From Mantis religiosa (taxonomy: Eukaryota; Arthropoda; Insecta; Mantodea; Mantidae), in contig CM060954.1 of the NCBI GenBank assembly GCA_030765055.1, forward strand, positions 112,704,107-112,768,106: a stretch of DNA of 64,000 nt, written 5' to 3'. The position numbers and the translations under genes were made by a program. The notes beneath the pieces were generated by a model that saw only the letters and a list, made by a program, of their open reading frames with translations, was not told the origin of the DNA and ran no database searches. This document shows positions 1 through 12,842 of the stretch, piece after piece (position 1 is the first letter of the stretch; each line of letters opens with the position of its first letter).

Positions 1-3000
1 CTGGGAAAGTTAAAGATATTTAAAACGATAGATGAAAACCTAATACTACAAAAATGAAGATCACTTAAAACACACAGTTTATTATACCTAAATAACTATC
101 TGCCATAACTTGCCATATGACATTTATGAGATCCGATATTAATGTTTCTATCTTTCTTTTGAAGGTCTTTCTATATTCAATTGCTACTACATGCAGGGTA
201 TGGAATTTTAAGAGTCTAGATTTCAGTGGGTAACAGTTGACTGTCGCTATTCTCTTGGTGTGTATAACAAAATGTAACTTTAGTTAAAATAGAAGACAGA
301 TTTTGTAAGAATAATCTTTATACCCATTAATAAACGCTAGGAGGTGCCATATGAATCTAATGTATTGTTTTTTTTATCACTATAGGTTTAACAAATCGGA
401 ACGCCAATTCGGTTTAAAATTTCAATAGAAATACTCGATTGCGTTTTCTCCAAAATAGCGAAGGGATGTTCATGATGTTACGTAATATAAAGAAAGGTAT
501 CGATGACTAATGAAATATCACCTGTTTCACGTAGCTTAATCGTGACGATAACCAGATGGCGAGATGGGACGCGTCGAACAGCTGTTGGCTATCTAGGACA
601 AGCACTGAGTCACCACGCGTACTCCGACCCTTGACCTGAGGGACCTGAGTCACGAGTCGTGGTTCGAACTCCACGGTCACTACTAAGGCAGTAGCGTTAT
701 GTATAGCTGGTGCACTAACAATGTGAATGGAAGTGATTTTCCTGCAGTTTCCTTTTTTCTTCTCATATATATCACCTCTCAACAATCATGCCCTTTTAAC
801 ACCGAGCAGTAGCGTTATATGAAACCTTAAATGTTACCGACTCATACAATGTCGAATATTTTTTTATCTGCAGAATATATTCCTCATTTTCATTGAATAG
901 GTGGTGCTGCCTTTTCCGGCTTTAACTTGGACATCTGAATCGTCTTCTTCCAGGGTGATTCTTCGCTGCCTCTTTGGGGACTTACTGTGCTTCATTACCA
1001 AAGTATTCTTGCCATTTCGGTCTATTTTCATATATTTTATCGTTTAATATGTAAATGTTTAGTCAATTTATGGCGCCTTTGTTTCCGGTTCTTTCAACTA
1101 GGTCCAGCCTTTTAAGCTTTTTGCTACTTCTATTTCACTTCGTTCTCGATTGGTCAGCACTAAACTTTCAATTCATCAAAAAAGAAAAAAAAATGTTGTC
1201 CTGCCGTAACTTTCCTTTTTGTGGCTCTTGGTTTTATCTTTAAAGTTCTATTCATTGTGTTGCATATTATCTGGAAAGCTTCCATAGCTCTCATGAAAGC
1301 GGAAAAAGGGAAGTTTCTGAAGGTTTTTATTTTCCATTATAATTTTGGATCTCTTCCGGAGTCCTGAAATGTGTTACACCCAATTACAGTAAATAAATAA
1401 TTTGTATGCAGCAAGATTTTACTTGGAGAGAAATTATTTTGAGAGCTGTGCTTAAAAGGCTCTGAACATTAAATTACGTTTTCTTCTTTCCCCAATGGTT
1501 CAATAAGTGTAAAATGAAAAGCTGCAGGATACTCACATTTATGCAATTTAAATTGTTTACATTCTTCTTGCGGGGTACCTTTTCTATGTCTTGCAGTAAA
1601 CGTTACCCGGGGATACACGAGTCAGATGAAAAATATAGATTTGTAGAATCAACTGTATGGTACCGTTATTGAAAATGTGACTAATATTTGTATACCAAGA
1701 TTATAATATTGATTATGCTCTAGTACGACGGGTTTAAATACCCGAAGATCTATAAACTGCTTTATAATTAATAATTCCCGTAATATATTCCGCATCTTTG
1801 GGATTAGCAGCGCAGCCCTTGATCAATTGAGCCTCCTAGATCGATAAAAAATAAATAATCCCATTTGAACAAAGTTTTAAGATTACAAAATTCAAAGTAA
1901 TAACAGGGAATATCTCAGAAGTGTTAAAATAAAAATTACTTAATGTAAATTACGTATCTTCAATGTAGTCTACATTTTATTCTATTTCTTACAATTTACC
2001 AGTTATTCAAAAGTAATTTATCAGAGGATAATACAGAATGTTCAAGATACATATTTATTTTGTCATAAAATATATTAGTATTTTAATGAAAATAATTAGT
2101 AACTTTTGAGAAAAAATAACTTTTTGGAAAATAGTTCATTTAAGGGTAATTTATTATGGATTTTGGTAACCTTCGTGTCGCACATTTGGAAGACACTGAA
2201 CTTTTAAGTTTGATATTTGAAGGACTCGTCACTTTTTAGTTATATATTTTAGAAAAAACTGTTTTTGGATTCAGATAGTCTTAAAAATATGATCTCAGTA
2301 TCGCAGGGGGGCTTGGAGAAATATTTCCCACATAAAAATTTCAAAACTCCTTTCTCCAATATGATTGCGAATTCTTGGCATTTGGTTTTATCTTCTGAAT
2401 TTAAAAGATGCTTACTTGTAACACTTGATTTGGACCACCCTGTGCAATAAACTGAAGCATTGGTCGTATAACCTGCAGTACTGCGCAGTAGAATGGAAGA
2501 GATTTGTCCTTTAGTGTCAAAGAATAAATAAGGTGGTCCATAGATCACTGGTAGAGAAGTGCGCAACTAAATGTCCAATTAACTTGCACTTGTAGCAAAG
2601 AGATTAATCTTGTAGCTTTTTGTATCTTATAAATTCTTGCAAACATTCTGCAATAATTTCCTATCAAACCAGATGGCATGTTGGAGGTTAGTACTTCGTC
2701 AGCTGGAGATTCCCTTCTCGGTGTTTACGATGTTGAGAAGTTCATTTATTTGTCATAAAGTGACATACTGGTTAACCACTTCTTGAGGCGGTGCATAGTT
2801 ATCGTGCTGGTAAACACCCGCATGACGTTCAAGGTCTATGCCATGAACATAGAATGTTAAATTACAACAGTGACCGTGATAAGAAATCTCTATAATGTAT
2901 GTAAATCTGATCTGTGTACTCACATGACATTCTCTACACACTCTTGTACAAATTATTCTTAAAAGCGCTTATTCTTCTACTTGCATCATGTTCGAAACGG

Positions 3001-3550
3001 ACTTTCATAGAATTGTCTTTGTTACACATTTTCGTATAGGTATAATGGGAATAGGATAATACAGTAGACGAATCTCTTTAAGGAATTATCACTATCCATA
3101 GCTTTGACATTTTACTTCTTTTTCATGTCCAGGATTTAAAAAAAAAAGGAATAACGATGTCCTATTTGAGGAACATATGAGTAGAATTAACGGGGGGAAA
3201 AACCATTCTAAAAAAAGTACTAGGCATAAATTTGTTTCAGCGAGATTTAGATGCATTTTCTAGTAAACGTTTGCATATCTCTTAAGTAATCCAGAATAAA
3301 GAAACATTCTGAGGATATTACCAGAGAATTCGGGATATACATTTCATTTGAAATAAAAATATCTTAAATGTTATTTTAATCAAAACACTGTCCTGCGACA
3401 TTTTCCAGTTTTGATGAAAATAGGCAACGTGGAAGTAAACGCGCTGATGTCGAAAATAATTTTTTATATAAGACGTACCATTTTTTATGAAATTCGATAC
3501 TTTATATATCGGATAATATATATAATTGAGTATTTTCAACATTTATTGTG
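1..3550. other. AT-rich non-coding stretch, nothing recognised
   Basis: I see no gene, tRNA-like unit or clear transposon here. The open frames are short and have no recognisable motifs. Around 600-680 there is a slightly GC-richer patch with a T-arm-like 'GGTTCGAACTCC' string, possibly a decayed SINE, but no cloverleaf can be supported. Confidence 0.5.
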
Positions 3551-3553
3551 TAA

Positions 3554-3820
3554 TTTGTTAGGAAACCTTACGTGATACAAAAAAATGGAAAGCACCATTC
3601 AATTTAGCGTATCCAAGCTAGTTAATATGACCTCTCAGATAGCAAATTTTGCATTCTGTATTTATTTTATACGCAATGCACGTCTTTTTACTCCAAAAAC
3701 AATATTTTGAAAATTAATTTTCTGATTTGTGAGAAAACCTTACGTGAAAGCGAAAAATCGAAAGCACCATTCAATTTAGCATATCCAAGTTAACATAACC
3801 TCTTAGATGGCAAACTGGCG
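3554..3820. repeat. Degenerate tandem repeat, two copies, period about 172 bp
   Basis: The stretch from about 3554 (TTTGTTAGG, ACGTGATAC, AAAGCACCATTCAATTTAGC, ATCCAAGCTA) reappears from about 3726 (TTTGTGAG, ACGTGAAAG, AAAGCACCATTCAATTTAGC, ATCCAAGTTA). It continues with CCTCTCAGATAGCAAA versus CCTCTTAGATGGCAAA. The best-conserved core is 20 bp. This looks like a decayed two-copy tandem duplication or a satellite monomer pair. No coding content is visible. Confidence 0.65.
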
Positions 3821-4289
3821 AACAAAACTATTATTTCGCAGATCAGTAACATTTTAATAAAATCGACTTTTCGAAAACTGTTAAATCTAAAGGATTGTCT
3901 GGAGTAGAAGGATTCTTTTTAAATCTTCGTATTAGATCTTTGGGAAATGCTGGACTTAAATATCAATTTTGATATTTAATCTACCTTTTGTTTTTGGTTT
4001 ATCTATTCCCAGAATGCCAATCGAGAATTTAATCGAGTTTAGTAAATAGAGCTATTGAAGGTTTATTTAAAATAAATTAAGGTGAAGTAAAATTTTGAAC
4101 CAAAAGAAAATGCAATAAACGCACACTTAGGGTAAGAGGATCAAGAAGGATGGCTCAGGCGAGGAGTCTGTGGCCTATGATGCCGTGAGTTCCATTCCCA
4201 TAGCCAACCTTCCTTATATTCCCCAGTTGTTCGGCGAATTCCGGGAAGGACTTATAGGTAATTAGATCGCACTAGAAACTTCCGCCATG

Positions 4290-4515
4290 GTTGAGGTTTT
4301 CACAGTTGGAAATAATAATTTCTTACACACTAGCCGTGTGTAGATAAGGTTTGGATGAGTAGAGTCAGACTGAAAATTTCAATGTCATATCCGGGATATG
4401 AACCACGGAACTCCAGCTCTCCTTGCGGTTGCTCTAAACGGGATCTCTACGGGAGACCCGTAGTTCAAATCCCGGCCCTGGCATTGAATTTTTCAGTCTG
4501 ACTCTACTCGTTTTT
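4290..4515. repeat. Fold-back pair of SINE family B (tRNA-like) copies
   Basis: The left half carries family B on the minus strand, including the ACACTAGCCGTGTGTA motif and GAGTAGAGTCAGACTGAAAA. The right half carries the same family on the plus strand, with GTTCAAATCCCGG as a B box, then GGCATTGAATTTTTCAGTC and GACTCTACTC. The arms from 4356 and ending at 4510 are inverted copies, so the locus can fold into a long hairpin centred near 4432. The same family makes a larger palindrome at 21432-22239. Confidence 0.75.
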
Positions 4516-4679
4516 ACAGTTCATAAAACTGGCATGAATGGTGTAATATTATTCCAGGTAATAGCAACTGTCTTTATAGCCTGTTTTACCTTGAGGACAA
4601 ATATCGCTTAGAAGTGTCACTAATTACTTGCTAAGCCCAACTTAAGGGCCAAAATAGTCCACTACATTATCGGGACTGT

Positions 4680-4870
4680 GTAAACGAGTGGGATGGCTGT
4701 TTAGTCTGTGGTTTGAATGGTTCGCATTCGCGAGGCCCAGGTTCGATTCCCGTGACAGACCTATCTGATCCATGGGTTTTTTTTCGGGTTTTTTCCTGGG
4801 TTCCCAGGCGAGCGCTGGGTAGGTTAATTACATCCCCATTTTAATTACATCTCCATTTTATCTTCCCTAT
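4680..4870 (+). repeat. SINE-like repeat, family E (tRNA-derived head)
   Basis: The head has an A-box-like TGGCTGTTTAGTCTGTGG and a B box CAGGTTCGATTCCCG. It is followed by a T-rich body with TTTTCGGGTTTTTTCCTGGG, a body motif also seen in family A. Only one copy is present in this window, so its 3' end is uncertain. The assignment rests on the internal pol III promoter-like boxes. Confidence 0.55.
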
Positions 4871-5395
4871 AATTTTACATCATCTTTCATCTGGTAGTTC
4901 TTTTCGGGGCAGAAGTTTCAACGGGTGACTCGGTGCTGCATGACAGAATGATATGCTCGTGGCAAACACTTCCTCCTCCGGTATGATGATCTCTGATCTC
5001 CGAGCCCGGTGTGGTGGGGGCGTTTCCGGAACATAGTAGAGTGGGAGGCCGTGTTCTGGCCTGCCGGAGAGTTTCCAACTGGTAAAGTGTAGGTACCTTG
5101 CCCTCTGCACTCTTGTGGTTTCTGGGGACAGCTTCCCTGTTTCTCCTCTCGCCTTATCCTTCCTCCGGGGGTTCCCACACTTTGGACCTTAGATACAATA
5201 GACCAAGTACGGACCTTCGTGCTGAATCCCCTCAGTGGCATAGTCCAGTCTCGTCCGTAATGTGACCTAAACCTGGGCCTGGAACGTTTGTGTTCTTCCC
5301 AAAATGGCTTTCCCAAATATTTTATACGGTTTACCGCATGTGGTTCCGTATGCAATATGGGCGTGCGTCATATACTGCTACAGCATATGCATTCT
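4871..5395. other. GC-richer block of unknown origin
   Basis: This block is clearly GC-richer than its surroundings and lies between a family E SINE and a family A SINE. Short overlapping minus-strand frames exist (4880-5110, 4918-5355), but they share no motif with families I know. It is most likely part of an uncharacterised repeat. A similar GC-rich texture returns at 5640-5940. Confidence 0.3.
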
Positions 5396-5400
5396 AATGT

Positions 5401-5632
5401 GCCCGCCTCGGTAGCGTGGTGGTAGCGTGTTTGCCTCACGTTCAAGAGGTCCCGAGTTCGAATCTCGGTCAGGGTGAGTTACCTGTATAAGTTTTTTCCG
5501 GGGTTTTCCCTTATCCTGAAAGACGAATGTCGAGTAACTCTAAGCTCTATGGACCCTGGGCTCATTTGAACATCATCTCACTCATTCCATTCATAGTCCG
5601 ATAGGACTTAACCTTGGAGGACGTATATTAAA
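5401..5632 (+). repeat. SINE family A, copy 1
   Basis: The tRNA-derived head starts GCCCGCCTCGGTAGCG and has a B box GAGTTCGAATCTCGG. The body contains CAGGGTGAGTTACCTG, a TTTTTTCCGGGG-type run, a TTATCCTGAAAGACGAATGT block and the conserved 3' end ACTTAACCTTGGAGGACGTA. This family recurs at least eight more times in the window in both orientations, which defines its ends. Confidence 0.9.
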
Positions 5633-5639
5633 AACAATT

Positions 5640-5985
5640 CTTAATGTGGTTTGCAGGGGGACTTAAGTACCTAATTTGGAGAAGATATTTTGTGCCTATG
5701 CCCCTGAAGGGCATCCCCGGGAGGAAGGATGAGATATGAGGGTACTAAGGTGATACCACACGTCAGCAGAGCGCAAGGTCTCCGACAGCATCAGACTGAA
5801 ACTCCCATCTTCCTACCATACATGCCAAAAGGTGTAACCCGGGGAAACACTCGAGAATACTCGTGGGTCAGGAAGGTCGGGACTAAAATTGAAGACCTCC
5901 CAAATATGGGCCACAGGCACTACGTCAGAAATGCAATTTGTAATGGAATTAATAATTAATTAATTAATTAATAAGCGAGAGAATT
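5640..5985. other. GC-richer block, possible unclassified repeat
   Basis: A moderately GC-rich block with a 76-codon plus-strand frame (5729-5959) that has no recognisable domain. It ends in an ATTAATTAATTAATT-type run. It follows directly on the 3' end of a family A SINE, so it may be older repeat sequence into which that SINE inserted. Confidence 0.25.
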
Positions 5986-5989
5986 GGAA

Positions 5990-7785
5990 TTAATCCTTCA
6001 CGAGAGAGCAGTGTGATTTAAATTACCAACATTCGTATTCTATGCCTAAATTTTAGAAGTGAGGATTTAAAAAGTATTTGTATTACCACTTTGAAAGCTT
6101 CTGATTCATTTTGCATTATTAATCATTTATGTATTTGAATATAGTTACAAAAGTTGTCATGGTTGATATCTTGGTAATAGTATGAAATTAAGTTCCTTTA
6201 ACTTATTATTGATCTATTGAGATGTTTTTGTTGTCTTTTGTAAAGTTCTTCTACAATATGATGTGTATTTGAACCCTTAAGGTCAAGATTGTTCCTATTG
6301 GAAATGAAAAATTACTTCTCCAACTGTAGACGAGAATATGACCAAAATGAGGGCTAACTGGTATTCAGAACCTTCCATGCAAGGTCGTGTGTACAGACAT
6401 AACCTCCAGACTAATTAAGCGATCATCATTAGCATTTCATCCCCATATTGTTGGGAAATGTGAGCTGCGACCCACATCCAGAATGACTCACGTTGACTTA
6501 CTGAGTACATTATGGTTACTGTTTATGATAATGGTTGTAGAACCCGGATATGGATCCTACGCGTGCTTGATCTGCTATCCAAACTGATTAAGGACTATTA
6601 CCTTTTGGTCCTTGGTTATCCAATTTGTCTTTGTTTGTAATCTGTTAAGTTCTCCATCATATGTTCCTTTAATCGATTTTTTTCTGTAGCTCTCTAGGGT
6701 GAAAAAGTAAAGGCATATATTTTTGGTAAACGTTTGTATATTATAACTGATCTATTCACTAAAACGTGCGTTGCTAAGATTAATTTTCTTTGTTGTGTTA
6801 GCTCCTATGTTACAAAAGAATTTAGAAACTGTAGGTCTATAAGTAAAATTCTCTTTATTTCCACCAAATTCTTCATTATACGTTTATGATATCAAAACCA
6901 ACTCTTTAAGCACACTACGCATTTACACGTTTTTCAGGCTTCGTTATTATTTGAATCCTCGTTTATTAATAACCAAGTAGAGCAATTTAACTTTTCAAGA
7001 AGTGGAAGAAATTTTAGCAGCAAGCGTTTAACATTGAGAGATCTCTTAATCTACGACACCGGACCACCGACTTTACTTCCCGTCCAAAGGAAGCCACACT
7101 AAGAACTTCTCCGGAAATTATGGAAAGAGCCTTGAAATACTCGTATAGGATAATGAACTTAGATGAAGACAATTTATTACAATGCTTAAAATATCAAGAA
7201 ACAAGTTTGCTAAGCTCAGATTGGACAAGCATGCTACGAAACTATCAGGAAATTAATGGCTTACGCGATATTTAGAGAAATAGAGAAAGAAATTATTAAG
7301 GTTTTTGGAAACGTCTTAGAAAATGATACGAAGTTATAGAGCTTCAGAAATTGTTCAGCTAATTATCAGATAAAGGTATTCTAGCTTCCAATAAAAGTGG
7401 TTGTGAAAGGGAGGGGTATATAGATAATAATGGTAATGAAGAAAGGAAGAGAGTAGCATAGCTGAGAGTAGGATTGTGGAAGCTAAAAGGGTAGCGAGGT
7501 GGGATCTTACAAGATGAATTCCAATAATGTGGGGAAAAGACAGATATGTAACATATAGCATTTGAATGCAAGAAAACTGAGATATCACGGAAAGGATATA
7601 TTTGGACAAAAATTAAGTGAAGAATTGATGTACAAAAATAATAGATAAAATTGCAAGGATGTACGGAAATTCTTAGAAAAAGTAACAAATGATTGGAAAT
7701 AGACTGATAAAAAGTGTAAATGAACAATAGTATTATTGCCAGGCATTGTTTTGTCTAACGGCCCGTACGCAGGTGAACGCCGTGA
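5990..7785. other. AT-rich stretch without recognised features
   Basis: No gene, tRNA-like unit or transposon terminus is recognised. The open frames at 6387-6587 and 7355-7905 lack known motifs, and the latter partly reads through the adjacent GA microsatellite. Confidence 0.5.

Positions 7786-7788
<3 letters not shown>

Positions 7789-7861
<73 letters not shown>
7789..7861. repeat. (GA)n microsatellite, about 36 units
   Basis: A near-perfect AG dinucleotide run. Apparent long open frames across it (Arg-Glu or Leu-Ser repeats) are products of the repeat. The following 250 bases are unusually GC-rich and end near an AATAAA at about 8116. Confidence 0.97.
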
Positions 7862-7863
<2 letters not shown>

Positions 7864-8237
7864 CGGGGAAACAAAGAAGCCGAAAGTGCTCCAAGCCACG
7901 CCCACGCGTGCTAGCGCTGAACGCTTGCCAAGAGGAAAGAGACGGAGATAGTCTGGAATTTCTCACTGCGTCGTGAAAGGCCGTGAAGCTTCGGTAACTT
8001 TCGAGAAACACTGGTTCGGTGTGTGGACGTGTGGCGGACGACCTTGAAGTTTGCATTTGTGTATGTTACGTAATTCTGTTGCAGTAAAGAGCTGTACAAA
8101 ATGTCTTTCTACGTAAATAAAGATCATTTTGAATTTCTGCAAGCTATACTTTTAATTTTACGAACCCACAAAGTCACAAAATGTAAGTATACTCTATGAA
8201 TCTAATAAATAGTAAGAGCAATAGTGACGGAGTCAAA

Positions 8238-8418
8238 TGAAACGTGTAGTGTTTAACGCCCGCTTTTAATACATGGTGATACATGAGATGAAGATGGTGC
8301 AGTGTGATGAGAGAAACCGGAGATCCCAGGGAAAACCGTGTTGTCAACCACAGATCTCACTTTGCAGCCCGCCTTGGTGAGATTCGAACGGTCCAACCAC
8401 TAAGCCACGGCGCGGCCA
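8238..8418 (-). repeat. SINE family C, internally deleted copy
   Basis: Reading the minus strand, the head GGCCGCGCCGTGGCTTAGTGG (8418 leftwards) is followed by GGTTTTCCC-type body blocks and ends near GGGCGTTAAACACTACACG. Compared with the fuller copy at 43843-44093 it lacks several internal blocks, including part of the tRNA-like domain. Confidence 0.8.
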
Positions 8419-8449
8419 TAGTGACAGAGATAGATGTAGTAGTAGTAAT

Positions 8450-9665
8450 GGCATGTAATATGTTTGTAATCGGTAATAGACTTCCCAAATAATGACCTGG
8501 GTCAGTAACCGGTGAACAGTCTAATGATGTAATATCTTAGTGGTTAATAGTGGTTAATTCATTCATTCAAATTTAAAAATATGTCGCCATCCGCCGTACA
8601 TGAACCTGCGACCTCGGGAGGCTAGACACAGGAGGCTGGCGATCTGGTGTATAATCAAATGACTACGTTTCGGTATACTCCACCCCGTTTATAATTACAA
8701 CGGAATGTGCAGTAAAACTATTCCTGCAATGATTATTTCGATAAAAGTAATATTTGTAGATGTGAACGTAACGCAGTAGCGAGAACTACTACAGCAGCTT
8801 CAATTTAATTTTCCAGTATAAATATTGTTTCTATAAACGGCAGTTAAAATGTTTCTGATGTTTCTATTGCAAATCGCCACTCGTGGAACTCAAGCTGCAC
8901 CTGTTATCTGCCGGAAGGTTAGAAACGCTGAATTGATATCAGATTGTACGGTAGAGTAGTGAATACCTCTGGTTACCGTTAATGTCGGTTGAATAACTGT
9001 TCTTAACAACACGCATACATTTCAGAATAATTAATTGCATTCAACTTTTCCTCCCTGTTATTTGCTTAAGGTATATTTTTTATTGCTTATAAACCTGTTT
9101 GTAGAGCAACTCGGGGACAACTTTTTTGTTTAAAATCATTTTAATCTGATAAGGCGTACGGATACTGTCCAATTAGTAGCCATAATCTTTTGTTTTGACA
9201 GCTGAAGTTAGTTTTCTCTGTGTAATTTGGTTCGATGTTCGTCAGCAATAAAGTGAAATTCATATTTCTGATATCAGTATTGGGTAATGCGGAACTCCTT
9301 AAGTCAAAAAGAACGTATTTTAAACGAGGGTGTAAGTGGGGTTTATAGCTTAGGGAGGTACAATTAAAGAAAAGAACCTATCAGCTTGCTATTTAATAAA
9401 TGATATAAGCTTATAATTTAGAAGTGTTTTAACAGTTCTGTGCAGGCTTGAATGAAAACAGCTTTTCTGCACTGTTATTACCTACCTTAAACTAGTTATG
9501 GTTGCCCGATTAATAATTGAGCGGCGGGAATGTAGCGCTGCAGTCAGAGTTGGGATTCTGTGAACTAAAATAGAGCTGACAAATGCTAACGAAATCCAGG
9601 TCGAGCGTACTGTTTTCTGCGAGGCGTTGCGAATACACAGTCTTAGCGCTCGTGCGCACACTGGA
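8450..9665. other. Non-coding stretch with nothing firm
   Basis: Mostly AT-rich. A B-box-like patch on the minus strand near 8600-8640 (CGAGGTCGCAGGTTCATG) hints at an old tRNA-derived repeat, but its borders cannot be drawn. From 9520 to 9670 the sequence is GC-richer and runs into a GA microsatellite. Confidence 0.4.
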
Positions 9666-9670
9666 CACTC

Positions 9671-9684
9671 AGAGAGAGAGAGAG

Positions 9685-9760
<76 letters not shown>
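9671..9760. repeat. (GA)n microsatellite with GATA interruption
   Basis: A run of AG dinucleotides interrupted once by GATAGATAG near 9687. It abuts the 5' truncation point of a LINE fragment, so the LINE sequence starts directly at the end of the microsatellite. Confidence 0.97.
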
Positions 9761-9762
<2 letters not shown>

Positions 9763-10215
9763 ATATTGAAAGTGCTACAAGAGCTTCAAAACAATATAGA
9801 CCTAGCACTTGAAGAAAAGACAGCAGCAATTTACTCAGATAGCAAGGTAACGCTGGACACACTGGTCAACATCAAGCACAGCTCAGTCGTGGAGGACATT
9901 GCAGACACTCTAACATCCCTGCAACAAGCTCATTGGAGAATCCACTTCAAATGGGTGAAAGCCCATGTAGGAATACCTGGCAACCAGATAGCTGATAAAT
10001 TGGCCAAGGCAGCTGCTGGAGATGGACTGCCAATCATTTACAATAAGGTCCCCAGGTCGATGATCAAAGCAGCCATAAAAGAAAGAAAACATGAACAATG
10101 GCAACATAGGTGGAACAGCACAAACAAAGGGGCTACCTATAAAACTTTCCTCCCAAAAATCAAAGATAGGTGTATCTTTGATCAAAATCAAGATTTCAAA
10201 GCATCCATAAAGTGA
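9761..10215 (+). pseudogene. LINE fragment: RNase H domain and downstream region
   Basis: About 150 codons remain open but there is no proper start; the frame enters from the GA repeat. RNase H hallmarks are visible: IYSDSK early (about residue 23), then HFKWVKAHVGIPGNQIADKL (about residues 60-80) with the conserved H-x-G-x-x-G-N-x-x-A-D core. A basic tail with WQHRWNS follows. This arrangement is typical of the RNase H that follows the reverse transcriptase in Jockey-, I- or R1-type non-LTR retrotransposons. The endonuclease and reverse transcriptase are missing, so this is a dead 5'-truncated copy. The end after KTFLPKIKDR looks foreign to the family, suggesting a 3' break too. Confidence 0.88.
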
Positions 10216-12606
10216 CCCTCATCCCTTTTAACAAATTTTACTTTCTCTGCCACCTTCAAAATAGATATTGCACTCAAAAATATTACACCCAGATTTCACT
10301 GGAAATCACGCTTGGATATCTTCTGAATAATAAAAAATCATGTTTAGAAAAATATCTACGGACCCAAATGTATGTGTGAACAATATGGTTCAGAAACGTT
10401 AAATAACAAAAACGTTATTCAATTTCAGTATCTTCCAAGGATATGAATTGATTTTGAAGAAGGTGCTTCTGTCCCAATCTCATCTTTACTTGGAAAACGT
10501 TTCGAAAATTCGAACTATGCCAATATGAATGTTAAAATTTTGTTTAAAATTCCTTAGGTTTTAGACCATTTTCACGACTAATGGAATGTATAGCTTGAAT
10601 CTTCTGGAAATTGCCTCTTTTATTCTGAAGGACTTGAGTAAATGGTAAACCATAAGAGAAAGACACAAAAAATGTAGATAGCGTTAAAGCACGAAATTTG
10701 CGAAATACTTTTTTTTTCCTGTGCAAATTACCATTTCCAAGATATTCCTTGTAATTGGTTTGAATTTTGAAACATTTTCACTACTTTTAATTGAATGTCG
10801 TAATTCCTTTTTTTTTTTTCTCTCCTTGTGGTCATATGTAGAGAATGAAGTAACCAACTCTTTAAAAAATTTGAACATCGATTAAGCCTTCAGAATTCCC
10901 ATTATACATATCTCGTATTACCATTAACGTGAATTAGATAAGAAGATAAGCTACTGTAATTCTCCTTGGAGAAAGGAGAGCGAAAATTATGTGAATATAA
11001 CGCTCCAGAATTGTTAACAGTAAAAAAAAAAAAACAATATAAACAAAAATGTCATTTCCTCAGCCTGTACTTGAGGGCCATTTTTTAGCGTGCTGAACTG
11101 GTATTTAACCTAGTAGAAACAATGCAGGTATCAATGATGCCTTGGGAATTGCTCTGTTGATCCTAGATTGCTCAGAATGTTTTGTCAAGCATCTGGGTCA
11201 CGAGGTGAGGAATCCCTGGAATCTCACTTCAGCTGCTTGCATTTCTTTGCATTAGGGAACGCCCTTAATACCGGTTCATTTCCCGTAGACGACATTTGAA
11301 GATAATAAGCCTTTATGCCGACACAGAGGAGCGATGAGCAAGTGGCAGCGACCATATGGTGCTAATATGACGGCTGAAGAATGCCTGCAGAGTGTTTAGT
11401 GAAAGTGAAAGTGGGAAAGTGGCGCCGATGATGCAAGGTCAGCGGCAAAGAAATTCATTTTCATTGCTCTTAACAGCTTACTCCCTTGGAGCGGGTTTCT
11501 TTGTAGGTATTTATTTTTCGGCATTGACCTCGTCCTCTTGGCCAGAAGAAGAAGTAAATAGTAAGACAAAGGATCTTTTGATACTATTCACATCGCCTCA
11601 AGTGATAGACATCTGTTTCTCTTGATGAAACTAGAAAGCGGTTAGTTTGTGTATTTGTAGGTTTATTCGGACGGAAGTTTACTTTTGTTTTCTTTCTCCT
11701 TTATGAAATTTTATCACAGACAAGTGAAAGCGTTATGCTTTTGTCTATATTTTAAAACATCTATAACTAATATTTGTGAAAGATGAATTACAAGACTGTA
11801 AATGTTCTATCCATATTTTATTGGAAATACATGCTTTGCTTTAGGTTTCAAAATTATAAATACATACATAAATAGGTAATACTTTTAGAAAATAGTCCAG
11901 CACTGAGAGAGAGGGAGGGTGAGAGAGGTGGGAGGGCGGGAGATAGTTTGTCTCAAAGCACATATTGAATCAAAATACAAGTTTTCGTTTCGTCAGGCAT
12001 ATTCTCGTTTAAAGATGAATAAGGTGAACATTTTCAAGGAAGTTTACCCTTATATGTAATTTTTCTTTTGTAATTTTTAGTTCTCAAAAAATGACTAAGA
12101 TTTTTAAAACTCGTCAACTTATATCAGTATTTAAGTATGAAACGAATAGTTTAAATAACTTAATCTGCAAATAATACAGCGACATTTTGATTTGCTCTAA
12201 ATTTTGCAAAATCTAATGCCTAAAGTAAGAGTTGAAAAAGTATCTTTCTTGCTCGTGTCACATCTACCAGCACTTAGGTACTACACAAATAAAATAAAAA
12301 ATTGTATAAAAATAGCGAAAACCGTTCTGAGGGAAGCTGCAAAGAGAAAGCAAGTGGCTCACGAATCGTCTTTTCGCCGCCCCTGCAAGAGCGAAGCAGT
12401 AGTTTCACTAGGTGTAAATAAAATGCGTGTTCTTAAAATTAAAATAATTGGAGGACATTGCCATCCACAAAGTTTCGCTGTTCTCTTGTTTACTTTTTGA
12501 GCTCATAGTTCATAATGGTTTCTTTCTTTTTAATCTGCACGTTTACTATGAAAAGGTTTTCCTCTGAATGCCATTTTCTGGTAAATACCGTTCTGGATCT
12601 ATTTTT
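10216..12606. other. AT-rich stretch without recognised gene
   Basis: The open frames at 11392-11625 and 12204-12500 show no known domain and no splice context that I can defend. A short GA/GGGAGG-rich patch lies at 11905-11945. Confidence 0.45.
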
Positions 12607-12842
12607 GCCCGCCTCGGTAGCGTAGATGGTTGCGTGTCTGCCTCAAGTACAAGAGGTCCCGAGTTCGAATATCTCGGTCAGGGTGAGTTACCTGGATAAG
12701 GTTTTTTCCCGAGATTTTCCCTTATCCTTCAAGACGAAAGTTGGGTAACTGTAAGCTCCATGGACCCTGGACTCGTATGAGCATCATATCACCCAAGTCA
12801 TTCACCGTCCGATATGACTTAACGTTGGAGGACGTAAATTAC
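12607..12842 (+). repeat. SINE family A, copy 2
   Basis: GCCCGCCTCGGTAGCGTAG head, B box GAGTTCGAATATCTCGG (with a small insertion), TTACCTGGATAAGG body, and conserved 3' end CGTTGGAGGACGTAAATTAC. An A-rich tail (ACAACAACAAAAAA) follows. Confidence 0.9.

Noticed and set aside
5401..5475. Functional tRNA genes in the SINE heads
   Set aside because: Head segments have B boxes and partial arms but are attached to SINE bodies and vary between copies; none has a clean acceptor stem plus anticodon loop with U33.
7585..8056. Long Leu-Ser and Arg-Glu repeat frames on both strands
   Set aside because: Artefacts of reading the GA microsatellite; frames in all phases are equally open.
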